From positions 9,407,936 through 9,471,935 of the forward strand of contig NC_085086.1 in assembly GCF_963422355.1 (NCBI RefSeq): 64,000 bases of DNA. The letters are read 5' to 3'. Each line of letters begins with the position of its first letter. Position 1 is the first letter of the stretch. The position numbers and the translations under genes were made by a program. The notes under the pieces were generated by a model. That model did not search any database. It was not told the origin of the DNA and saw only the letters and a list, made by a program, of their open reading frames with translations. This document shows positions 53,755 through 64,000 of the stretch, piece after piece. Origin of the DNA: Corticium candelabrum. Taxonomy: Eukaryota > Porifera > Homoscleromorpha > Homosclerophorida > Plakinidae.

Positions 53755-55532
53755 AGAAAACGATGCCACGACAATTCAATGCTCTCTCGCTTCGATAGAA
53801 AAATGGAATTCAACGTTGTTGTTTGTGCTTTGTTTCAATGTTTGAATGTTAGAATTCTGTGCTTGTTTGAATGTTATAAATCTGTGCTATCTCAGTTCCG
53901 ATACTTCTACACTGTACTGTAGAGATGAAGCTGTAGACAAGTAGTGCTCACTTCGAATGGCAGTAGACAAGGAAGTATTTCATATTAACTTCAGACCTAT
54001 TTATCGTATAAAATGTAATATTGGCGAGAAATTTATTTTGACGAAATGGCATATTTTACAGCGACCACCCATATAAAATCCGTTATTAATTTGGCCTCCG
54101 TGATATGTTGACGTTATCAGGCACGTGGCTCAGCAAGATGGTAGGTCATCCTTGCGTGCCGTCTGTTGTGCCTATGCAATAGTTGGAGACTATGCAGTAA
54201 GTTATATATATATCAGTTAGCAAACGACGATGTCCAAGCGCCAAAATAAAATCCACCAATATGTTTTGTCTGTAAATTTCTTAGCAAACCGTCAAAATAA
54301 ATTTCAGCCAATTATTCATTTTTTACCGTAATTCGATGTAACTGGTTACTATATAAAAAGTAGATTCACGTAGAATTCTTTTTCGTTTCGTTCGACTAAC
54401 ACTTGAAATTACGAAGAAAAGACAGCTTATTAACAAATAATTGCGAAAGTGAGACTGTTCTTTCATAGATTGATTGTATTTCTGTATTGACGTTATGAGC
54501 CATATAAAAACAATTTTTCATTAGTATAATAGGGTATCCTCCAGATATTAGATTGTCATTTATCTAGATATCTTAATCTAACTGGGTACATTAAAGGATA
54601 AATCACAGTTAGAGGCTGTGTCGTCAAAATTTTGTACTATATTTACAGACACTTGCTTAAAGTTTCTTTTAGGTTTTTCTAGATATGCGCTTCCTAACCT
54701 AGATTTGACTAGTAGACATTGCACCTCGGATTGCTTATTTCCATCTACCGCTTTTTATGCCACATTGTCATCATCCAGTTCAGTCATCGTATTTGCACAA
54801 TTGTTACTAATTGTTTAGTTACGCGTCCTTACAAAACGTCGAATAAGAAACCATACAGAAATGGCGTCTGTTAATTAAATGTGCAAATGCAAAGCTCGAC
54901 CAAACTTTCAAATGGAGCGCTTAAACCAATGGATTAAACAAAATTCACAAACCGCATTGATTTGTGTAAAGTGATGTGAGGCAAATTGAGACTGGAACTA
55001 CGAGGACGGAGTGTGGATAGCTTCGTACCCAGGCCCTCTTGCGCGTCCGGATTAGTAGAAAGAACTAAGAAGGGTTAGCAGAAATCGAGTTTTCTAAGTT
55101 GTGTTCAACCTTTACACTATTTCTTGCCGGTTTGCTTCTCTGTGTGAAGGTCACAATTGACACATCATACTCACCTGATAAAGTGTGCATCCTCTTGTAG
55201 CTTGTTCTTGCCTGTTTCTATCGGGATAAACCGCTTCTCATCAGCTGAACACCAGGAAGGTCAATGACACCATGCATTTGCACTGCAGTACTCTCCGATA
55301 TCATACACATCAATTGATGGATAAACGTAAAAGTCGTAAACTAATAATTGGAAATATTATATAAAGTTAAAATAGAAATTCTCGTAAACAAATAAATAAT
55401 TGATTAACGAAAATGTGCATTGCGAATTAGTAGTTGCAATGTTTAAGGAAAGTGAATCGTGTAATAGCAAGGTTTGCATGTTTATAGCGTAAGGCTAGGA
55501 TGTGTATGTTATTCAAAATTTGTGGATTATGG
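53755..55532. other. 3' flank of gene 2, no gene recognised
   Basis: AT-rich. 54675-55025 matches the 3' flank of gene 1 (38500-38720). A few short frames only. Confidence 0.5.
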
Positions 55533-56349
55533 CACTGGCGGATCTAGAGGGGGTTACGGGGGTTCCGTGAAACCCCCTAAAATTTTATGTGACGTCATCA
55601 CGCGGCGATGATCGCGTACCAGCAGTCGGACAGTATGAGTGAGTCGTAGGATACTCCTCTTTTTACAGCCTACAAGGCGCGAACATCGGACACAATGCAC
55701 CAGTTCAACACATGGAAGAGCGTGCTGAACGGCTTCACATCGTCAGTTGACATATTTGTTTGGCTGCCCTAGAAAGTCGTCGCTTGAAAGAAGCTAGCCC
55801 TTTCAGATTTCAAGTTGCCAAGACATTCAAAAAATGTTGCAAAGGCTTCTTTCTGTAAAATCAAGACATTTCAGGCTTTCAGCCAGGAAAAAAGGTGTGG
55901 CGGATACGGCTCTGTGTGAGCCGCTCTCCCACATTTTCCGGGACATGAAGGCTGGAAAAGCTAGTTGAAATCAAACCGTGGCTTTTTGGCTCAGCTCGAA
56001 CACCACCACTTCGTTACTTTCTTGCAATGATAATGTTTCAAAGTAGTTATTTTCCATCTCATGAAAATATATTTGATGGTCAGAACTCTCACAATTTCAT
56101 GAAACCATATATGTAGAAGCTGTTTTCGAAAGGAAGGAAAGAGCGGTAACATTTGCCTGTCTAGCAAAAGACATGTAGGCTTGCAAAATCAATTCAAATT
56201 GTTTAGTACAGTAAATTCGTTAATTAACACATACTTCCGTTCTATGCTAGAGATGATTAAATAGCTAATTTATATCTGGAGGCGTGGCTGATCTTTACCC
56301 TTTGTAACGTCATGGAACCCCCCATCCGAAAATCTTGAATCCGCCCCTG
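55533..56349. mobile_element. 817-bp non-autonomous TIR element
   Basis: Ends are imperfect inverted repeats (CACTGGCGGATC against CAGGGGCGGATT) with G-rich and C-rich inner stretches (GGGGGTTCCGTGAAACCCCC near the left, GGAACCCCCCATCC near the right). TATGG flanks it on both sides (55528-55532 and 56350-56354). There is no long ORF. The GGCGGATC-type ends resemble those of many animal hAT-like MITEs, but 5-bp flanks do not fit the 8-bp hAT duplication, so the superfamily is open. Confidence 0.6.
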
Positions 56350-56354
56350 TATGG

Positions 56355-57830
56355 GTTCATCACAATACTAATAGTTGCCACGCCTCAAGCACCTGAAATG
56401 TGTGTTATCCTGTTGTCACATTTACCGCAACTATTCTCCCAGGACTAGGAACGGCCTCAACTTGAACAATGGTTGACAATCAGGTGATTTAGAATTGCAG
56501 TATTGGAACCGCGTTCGCGAAGGTAAGCCGCGTCGAGTAGCTGAGACACACCTTCAAGCACACATAAACAACATGTACTGTCGGACTTAGTGTGATGTGT
56601 TGAGTTTAGAAGATGTAGTGTCGAATTAACTAACTTACGTATTCCGTTGTTTACACTTTACGCTTTTACTCTGAACGCTAACAACAACTCGTAAAACCGA
56701 CTTCTGTTCTAAATTTTTTAATTTTTTATTTCATACTTTTAATTGTTACTAGCATTTTTATTAAAATTTTTGTGTTTATTAAATTTTAAATATTAATTTT
56801 TTTTAAATGGTTCTTCATTATTTGAAGTTTGATTTTGTGATGTTTAGATTGATGTTTTAAAGTTTGATTTTTAGGCACCTATGTGCTCAAAACTAGAAAC
56901 TTGAACGCACAGTTCGCTTTTATCTTTCTAACATGAATAGAAAATAGAAAATAGAAAATAGAAAAGAAAAAATTGAAATGACAGCAGACAGTAGAAACAG
57001 CGGTGGTCTCAGTGGGGATCTCAGTGGGGGTTTCAGCGGGACTTCCATTCGTACGAGTGTCTCAGGAGATCACATTTCCAACACACAAGCAGGTGTTTGT
57101 TTTAATTTACCTTCGTTCACTTGCTAACCACGTAGGCAGCTTGACTACTTCATCTGACACACAACGCTGAGCCAGTGATTTCCGCGGTTCCTAGCTGTTT
57201 AGGTACGTTCATTGTACACAACACGCTACCTTTACCGTAGATGAACCGGTTGAAGGGGAAAATGCTATGTTAGATAAGCTCCCCATTAGCGGATCGCCGA
57301 GTTGGCAACTGTGGTGACGAAGTATACAGAACGACGTTTGTCGTCTAGAAAAAATCGAGACACAATTAAAACATCGAAACCGTCAACCTACTACTAATAT
57401 TTAAGCAGTAGACTGCGCTCTTTCATGGGCACACTCTAGATGTAGTACGATGTAGCGGTACCGTATACAAGAGTGAGCGTGGTTGTCTAGAGGAGGTCAC
57501 ATTGCTCATTTGCATGACGTCGACCAACTCAGCAAGTAAACAGACATGCACGTTTATCGTCAACGCCTTTTGAACTCCAGTTGAAGTCAACTCAACTCAA
57601 CTCAATTAATTAAGTCAACTAGCTAATGTAGAACAGTGTGCGGTTACAACTTTAAGGAAAATGGTCATAGCTAGTCAGCTACAGCTAAAGCTAGTTGTAC
57701 TAAGTAGAGTACTATGTCAATGCTAGATATAACCACTACACTCAATAGTGCTAGACAATGATTGTAGATCGAGTTCTACCGTGACACTCGATGATCTCTG
57801 GGCTGTCATTGTCGGCGCGTACGTTCACAT
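56355..57830. other. Intergenic, nothing recognised
   Basis: AT-rich around 56700-56950, with a short AAAATAG tandem at 56937-56965. No domain-bearing frame. Confidence 0.45.
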
Positions 57831-57836
57831 CTGCAG

Positions 57837-58555
57837 TCAAGCTGCGGACGAGGAGGCAGCGGCACCTTGGGTTGTGGCAGATGGAAACACGATTGGTAGT
57901 TCCGTGTCCGACGAGCTGTCGTCGTCAGCTACGTCGCTCCCAAGATCATTTCGCATTTCTTTTCTGAGCTCTTTCATGTCGTCGAAACCGCGAAGAGACA
58001 GCGGATGTTTGTCGTCTGACCACGTAGCCTTGCAAAGTGGGCAACGCCCGTAATAAGAAGTGCACTGTTCGCAGCCAAGCCTTTGCCGTCAGCAAATAGA
58101 CACTGTTATCGGACTTCTGATGAGCAGGTGGCAAACATTGCAACGCATCATTCTTGGTACTATTGTCGCTGCATAGTTACGATTTAGTGCGTCGTTTCGA
58201 TGGCAATCAATGGCGAGTCACTTGCTCCATCTTGTCCTCGATGTTCTCGAGTCACTCGTGTACTCGTTCGAAGCTGGACGCCAGGCGGCCGAGTTAGCGC
58301 GTCTTCTAGTTTGCCGTCGATCTTGAAAAGGATATCTATATCCGGAGATGAGGCATGATTGCTCGAGCTCAAAGACTGCAGCTGGCCGTAACCATATGCT
58401 CTTGACGAGGCCGTGGCCGATGAAGCTCGTTTTCTTTTGATCGGTGCCGTTTCTCGTATATAATCAAGGTAGCTCTTAAGTGAGTCGTAGTCACACTGGA
58501 GTACCGCACAGATTCTTCAAGACGTTGCCTTCCAAAAGTCTACGTCTGCATGCAT
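57837..58555 (-). pseudogene. Coiled-coil / RING-like zinc-finger gene, with stops
   Basis: Minus strand, two parts. The first part (58555-58184) starts MHADVDFWKATS and runs through YLDYIRETAPIKRKR to KIDGKLEDAL, then in a shifted frame shows a heptad coiled coil (LASSFERVH, LENIEDKMEQVT). The second part (about 58150-57837) has CNVC, VSIC, GCEQC and CPLC in RING-like spacing, then an acidic Ser-rich tail. In-frame stops: TGA at 58517-58519, TGA at 58089-58091 exactly inside the finger, one more TGA in the coiled coil, plus a frameshift. The family is not recognised. It sits head-to-head with the helicase gene. Confidence 0.5.
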
Positions 58556-58829
58556 CCAAAACAATTAGGTTAATTAGTTAAAGCGTAAACGTATATATAT
58601 ATACATACCAGCTACAGTGCATGCATGCTTGCTAGTGCAGTTGAGCATGCAAGGCTTTAGGGTGATCGACATGTTTATGCACAGACAAATTAAAGAAGAC
58701 CGCGCTGCATGCTGCAGAGACTCCCATATAAACACCTCGTCATGTATACTGTGCATAGTCTCGCGTGGCCAGACGTTCGCGCTGGGAGGAGCGTGCGGGG
58801 AGGAGGAGCCTGTAGTACGTCTGGACACA

Positions 58830-58928
58830 GTGGCCGGGTTTTTGTTGGCAACGCCATAATCTTGGCGTGACCAATCACGTTGCAGAACTGCAATTATGGG
58901 CGTAGCTTAACTACACGTCCGGGACTTC
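58830..58928 (+). promoter_or_regulatory. Likely short 5' region of the helicase gene
   Basis: About 370 bp separate the divergent RING-like and helicase genes. A CCAAT-type box (GACCAATCACG) lies about 55 bp before the helicase ATG. A shared bidirectional promoter is inference only. Confidence 0.25.
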
Positions 58929-60297
58929 ATGGCTTCAATCGCTAAAATGTCATACGATCAAGAGTCGATTTCGCTTGCCATTATGTTTGCAACTAAGTTT
59001 ATGGGGTACCTCGAGCTTCGAACTTTACAGGAACAGGTAGTGAAACACTTCGTTGGAGGTAGAGATGTTTTTGTGTCCTTTCCCAGCGGCGGTGGCAAGT
59101 CGCAGTGTTACGCTATCCTACCGCTTGTGTTTGATTTCTTGCAAAAGAAAGAACGAGAGAAACAGTCACTAGTTATTGTGGTGAGTCCTTTGATTGCGCT
59201 AATAAAAGATCAAGTTAGATCGCTTCGCGACCACAACGTGAGCGCCGTCTACGTGAATGAAGAAGACCAATTCAGTGCTGTCGCCGATATGAAGTACCAA
59301 CTAATTTTTATGAGTCTTGAAACTATGCTAAGACGTTGGGGGGTGCGGGATATGTTGCTGAGCCACGTCTTTCAAGAAAATCTGGTGGCTGTTGCAATTG
59401 ATGAAGCTCACTGTGTGAAAAAATGGTTAGGTTTCAATTTGTCTTGAAAACTGAGTGACATTACACTACGAGTTATTGGTAATATTTATACAATTTAGGG
59501 GAGAGACCTTTCGAAAAGAATTCTCGAATATTGGATAGGTTAGAAGTTTGATTCCTAGAGGAGTAAACATGATGGCACTAACAGCAACAGCCACTGTAAC
59601 CACACGTAAAGCAATATGTAAGACTCTTGGCATGCTGGACTCAGTTGTTGTAGCTGAATCACCCAACAAGCCCAATATCAAATATTCTGTTCAGCATAAT
59701 CCAGGCACTTTAGAAGAGACATTTGCTCCTCTTGTTGAGAAAATACGCTCCCATCGCCAATCATTACCACGATCAATCATCTTTTGTCGTAGCTATGACT
59801 CTTGTTCTTCAATTTATTTGTTTATGAAGAGTCGACTTGGAAGAGAGATGACTGAGCCAATGGGGACACCTGACTTGCCTAGGTTTCGCCTGAAAGATAT
59901 GTTTACTTGGTGCACACGTCTAGATATCAAGGAGTCAATTATTGGATCATTTTGTGACCCCCATAGGCAGTTGCGAGTGGTCATCTCCACTGTAGCTTTT
60001 GGAATGGGTCTTGATTGTCCTAATGTAGGTGCAGTTATAAACTGGGTGCTTGCTGAAGATGCTGAGCTGTATCTGCAAGAAACTGGACGTGCAGGTCGAG
60101 ATGGATTACCAGCAAATGCAGTTTTGTATCATGGTGGTCCTGATCTGATTACTCGAAATGTGTATAAAGATATAAAAGATTATTGTGGAAACAAAGACAT
60201 CTGTAGAAGGAGGTTGTTGCTGGGGCTTTTTCACAGTTCAGAAGAAATAGGAACTAGTCCTCAGTTTCCATGTTGTGATGTATGTGATTTGCTGTGA
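58929..60297 (+). pseudogene. RecQ-type DNA helicase, one in-frame stop
   Basis: Exon 1 58929-59425 and exon 2 59499-60297, with a 73-bp intron joining in phase 2. SF2/RecQ motifs are complete: SGGGKSQCY (I), VVSPLIALIKDQ (Ia), AIDEAHCVKKW (II), MALTATAT (III), SIIFCRSYDS (IV), ISTVAFGMGLD (V) and QETGRAGRDG (VI), followed by a Cys-rich end (CCDVC) like the RecQ zinc region. A TAG at 59536-59538, just before motif III, interrupts the otherwise perfect frame where Glu is usual. The protein is short (about 430 residues) with no RQC or HRDC domain. It resembles the many transposon-like RecQ copies of sponges and cnidarians more than a housekeeping RecQ. Confidence 0.85.
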
Positions 60298-60511
60298 ATA
60301 TATCTTTTAACAGTTGTGATGTCCTCTTACCAAATATAGGCATATAGGTATGAGTTCCTTTATGCATTGCATTTGAACTTGGACTCTCTTGCTGAAATGT
60401 AATTTACTTAATGCTATGCCAAACAAACACCTTATACAGTGTATGTGGTACACATTTATGTATTGCATCGACATCTCAGGAGTTTGTTGAACTGGGACAG
60501 CATCCACAACT
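60298..60511. other. Short gap between convergent helicase and DUF6589 genes
   Basis: 214 bp, no feature. The two genes end tail to tail. Confidence 0.6.
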
Positions 60512-62242
60512 TTAAATTAGGTAGAGAAACTTTCCGCATGAGGTTACTTTTGAAAGCTGGAAAGTGACGATACGATGACTTCGGCCTGCTTGTTTATGGA
60601 ATACTTGTGATGTCGTGAATGGCTGTTTTATAATTCTGTCTAAGTCTGCTTGAGAAGAGCGATGTGAGTTACCACCAGATTGAACTGGTATATTATTAAC
60701 AACATCAAACTGATGCAAAATGGGATATATCTTGCCAATACAGCGGCCAATGAGCTGAACTGACAAATCGGTAACATTTGATCCAAGATCACACAGAGAA
60801 GCTTTCACATCACGATTTAGATGTTCCATATGTAGGTCACATGGTATGTTCTTTCCGGGGCGTCCATGGGTATTGACTGTGCGAGTCCACTTCAACTGAA
60901 ATGCCATCCTTGGGCTGAGAAGAAATTTTTCTTGCGCTAGTAGTGTGAAAGCCTCTATAGAGTAATTTGTACTATTCGAAGCTCGAAAGATGGGGAGGAA
61001 ATAACGCCAACATCGTAGAATTCTTGAACCATCTCCTTCCCTAATCGCATCCACAAACTCCATAAACAACAGTTCAAGTGACAACACGTCACTTGAGTAT
61101 TCATAAATTGTGTCCACTGACTGTGCTGAGGTAGTTTGCTCCAAAATGTGTGCGAATGAAATGTCTACATGTCTATCAACAATCTCTCGAACTGCACGCA
61201 GTAGCACATCTAATTGCTGACATGGCTCTAACTCTTTTGAGCCTTCTGGAAAGAAAACAGAAGTTGGATTATCATTAAGTGTTGACATTTGAAACACATC
61301 CATGGCAGCACAGAGAATGTGACTTTCTACTACAGTCATAAAAATATCCTGAGAGGCATGGACATCTTGTGATAGATCTTTCCTCACATTTCTTCTGTTT
61401 ATCAAGTTCCTGAGTTGAAACAGGGTGTCCCTATCTGCTCCAGATGCAGCAGAGTACAATCGCTTCCAGATGACCTGTCAAAAAAGAACAAATGGTATGT
61501 GAAATTTGATTGCAACTTCTACAATGCATTGCTGTGATCAGGTAACTTTTGTTTCCTGGGGAAGAGAATATGCAAGAAAACATATGCGACCTCCCCACAA
61601 GCAGGCTAAAATAATATCTTGTGATCTCTGGTGCAGTTGCTGACTAAATTAGGAGCTTGACACCATTCATTAATTTATCCAGACACTTATAATTGACAGA
61701 AATGATTAATAAGTGATCATTAGGGTCAACCTACTACATCAAATACAATAATGCAGGCAACGATCAAACAGTTATGCTTACCCCAAGAAGAACTACTTTG
61801 GCATGCCAGTCTTCAACCAATGCTGTTATTCCTTCTAGACGATCGACATCTGTGCTAGAATTGCTCATGAGCCGCTGGCTTCCTCTTACTCTTGCTGCTG
61901 TCATCTGATCTCCTCCTGCAAGGTTCAAGAATTATGATGGACATTTTAGGTGTCACACCATCAACATCTAATTGACAGAGTTCATACCTAATCCAATGTT
62001 AAAAAACTTGTGTTTCGTTAGTTCAACTGGTTCAGAGCAACCCTCTACAAGTACTTCTTCCGTTTCTGGTATTTTAGGAACATAGGAATGCAATTTGTCA
62101 AGAATAGACACCATTTCCTCTAATTTCTGTTCAGACTTGAGTTCAATTCCCAAAGGAACCTAAAAGGCACAAGAGCATATTATTCCTGCGTATCAACACT
62201 TTTAAGCAGAACATTTACTATAATCACACGCGTGCACGCTCA

Positions 62243-62245
<3 letters not shown>

Positions 62246-62297
<52 letters not shown>
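62246..62297. repeat. (CA)n microsatellite
   Basis: Lies in an intron of the DUF6589 gene. Confidence 0.95.
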
Positions 62298-62299
<2 letters not shown>

Positions 62300-63283
62300 A
62301 ATTGTCGTTGCCAAAGTGCAGAAACATGAAACTTACAACATGTGACTTCAACGACATTTGTGCAGAAAATTCATGAGGAATATGTCTTCCTGCTGCTTTT
62401 CCAAAACTTGAGAAAAATGGCATATACTTACAAAGTACACGAGCGATCAGAGTTGTAAAGTTTGATTTATTAGTTTCATCATCCACTGGCGTTGGAAGAA
62501 GCTGACAATTGGATAGTACAGACATCTGGAAGACACTTCTGGTCACTTAGACTACTCAAGTCAACACGATCTCTGACTGCATAAGTGTGGAAATAATGAA
62601 GAGATCAAGTTTGATAGTCACTTCTCATATGATAGGGACGGAGTTCCTTGTCAATGTTGTCTCCTACCAATTTGTATGTTGGTAAGCTCCGTGGTTGCTC
62701 TTCAGTCAACTGCTCCTCGGGTTCTGAAGACACTGAAACAGAGTTAGTTGCAGAAGCTTCTGAAGGAGACGTAGATGAAAATTCACTTGGCCAAGGAAGA
62801 GGAGTGTTGTCATCAGCCTCTTGTATGTAGAAGTGAGCCCTAACAGACTGATGCGAATTTTTAGTAGGCTTATCAGACGCAGGAGTAGACGACATAATAG
62901 CTGTTAGCTGCATCATGTCTGTTGCTATGGCTTCTTCTATATCTGCCTCTTGACTGGGTTTTTGTAGTGTGCTCTACAAACAAATATGGAGTCACAACAG
63001 TTAAGTTATGAGTTAATTACGCAAATGATTACACCTTTGATGCTTCCATGGTACTCTCAATAGTTTGTCTCCAATGCAAAACCTCATCATCATACTTCTT
63101 GCCAAGGCAATCAAGGTATCTCAAAGTGCTCTGTCGAGACAATGACAAAAGCATCTTTTGAAGTCTTTTGTACACCTGCAACAAGTACAAATGAAACAGA
63201 AACAAGTCAATGAAAATGATCTTCCTTTGTAGATAATGGAAAGGTGTTCTGTACGTCCTCTATACAAGGAAGAAATCAAGATT

Positions 63284-63285
63284 CG

Positions 63286-63362
<77 letters not shown>
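63284..63362. repeat. (TG)n microsatellite
   Basis: Lies in an intron of the DUF6589 gene, between exons 63957-63447 and 63175-63035. Confidence 0.95.
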
Positions 63363-63367
<5 letters not shown>

Positions 63368-64000
63368 AAACATAAAATGTGTATAATAATATGTAAACAT
63401 ATACCAATGCATAAGAGTGCACATGTCTGGGTGGAATTGGATTTACCTGCTTTGAACTGTGACAATTGTGCAGAATCAGTAAAATTAATCGCTGCAAAGC
63501 ATTCATGCAGTTGTTTCGGTGTCGAAGAAGTATGGCTGCACATACACCAAGAACAGTAGTACCAGACACACGATGGCTTCTATTCCGTCTTTGTTGTTTA
63601 CTGAACATTCCTTTTTTCTTGGTCAATACCATCAGTGCAAGCCTTCAAAACTGCAAAGAGTGTTGGGGCTTTTGTCTTTAGCTCTGATACCAGCACCCCC
63701 CAAGAAAAGTCAGCTAGAGCCTCAGATGAAGTTGCTCATAGTGAAGATTTGCTTCTTTTGGCACAAAGACAAGTCATGACGTTTGCCAAAGCCATCGTAA
63801 GAAGGTTAAACACTTCTTTCTTGACCCTAGGGTTTTTCATTGCTCGTCGAGCAATTGTTCTATGTGACCTCCTTTCTACCCTACTAGCAAGACTCTGCAT
63901 GCCTGGTGACCGTGAAATTGCATAAGCATGTGATCTCAATTTTCCTTTTACAAGAACCTGCATAGCGTTATATATATTATTAGCTTACTATAGACTTTAG

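Larger units (their letters stand above)
60512..63957 (-). pseudogene. DUF6589-family gene, 5' end outside the window, multiple lesions
   Basis: Minus-strand exons: 63957-63447, 63175-63035, 62973 to about 62540, 62525-62337, 62159-61988, 61915-61782 and 61474-60512 (TAA). Family signatures in order: RRSHRTIARRAM, DFSWGVLVSEL, VCAAILLRHRN, SKQVYKRLQKM, GDNIDKELRPYHMRSD, HYFHTYAVRDRVD, RHIPHEFSAQMS, MVSILDKLHSYVP, GDQMTAARVRG, DWHAKVVLLG, VIWKRLY, NTHGRPGKNIPCDLHMEHLN and GSNVTDLS. Lesions: TGA at 63736-63738, a frameshift at the A-run near 63612, TGA at 62605-62607 and a frame change near 62540. Function of the family is unknown to me. It is a multicopy family and probably mobile-element-derived. 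The upstream acceptor at 63958 shows that more 5' exons lie beyond the window. Confidence 0.8.

Noticed and set aside
58089..63738. TGA stops as selenocysteine or an altered genetic code
   Set aside because: Frameshifts and a TAG occur in the same genes, and genes 1 and 2 use TGA, TAA and TAG as ordinary stops; decay is simpler.

Overview
The window is animal nuclear DNA. Its genes are split by short GT-AG introns (40 to a few hundred bp, longer only between repeat units). They encode extracellular domain families: CCP/sushi, Kazal, Kunitz, EGF, Ig, kringle, fucolectin-like, NTR and S1 protease. The DNA between them is full of microsatellites, LINE and Penelope-type relics, and DUF6589 and RecQ-like helicase genes. 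These last two families are, from memory, expanded in sponges and cnidarians. A sponge or another early-branching marine invertebrate is my best guess; nothing here fixes the species.

Region by region. (1) 1-600: a minus-strand open frame runs off the left edge. (2) About 645-31,860: a tandem array of six units of roughly 4.8-6.5 kb. Each carries three (D-E-F) or six (A-B-C-D-E-F) CCP exons plus a long intronic spacer holding a TIR-bounded DNA element, a decayed THAP gene and a conserved acidic module. (3) 31,986-38,087: the same gene seems to continue through a variant CCP, a CCP, Kazal, two Kunitz domains, a linker, nine CCPs, a follistatin-like Kazal, EGF, Ig and a terminal chymotrypsin-fold protease with stop codon. 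(4) 38.1-47.0 kb: microsatellites, a GIY-YIG (Penelope-like) relic and a nearly full-length APE-type LINE on the minus strand. (5) 47,005-53,754: a second, partly broken mosaic gene with kringle, fucolectin-like, CCPs, variant CCPs, Kazal, Kunitz-Kunitz and NTR. It shares an exon cassette with gene 1 and a homologous 3' flank. (6) 53.8-57.8 kb: mostly unrecognised, with an 817-bp TIR element. (7) 57.8-64.0 kb: three adjacent genes, a coiled-coil/RING-like gene (-), a RecQ-type helicase (+) and a DUF6589 gene (-). All carry in-frame stops, and together they suggest a decayed mobile module.

How it works together. Genes 1 and 2 look like secreted or surface mosaics combining recognition domains (CCP, fucolectin-like, Ig) with protease inhibitors (Kazal, Kunitz) and, in gene 1, a protease. 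That resembles complement-like proteases and WFIKKN-type multi-inhibitors; an innate-immune, allorecognition or matrix role is inference. Almost every gene 1 exon starts and ends in phase 1. CCP units can therefore be gained, lost or skipped without breaking the frame, and unit 3, which has two lesions, shows why that may matter. Exon borders were read by eye from splice consensus, phase and homology; no transcript evidence was available.
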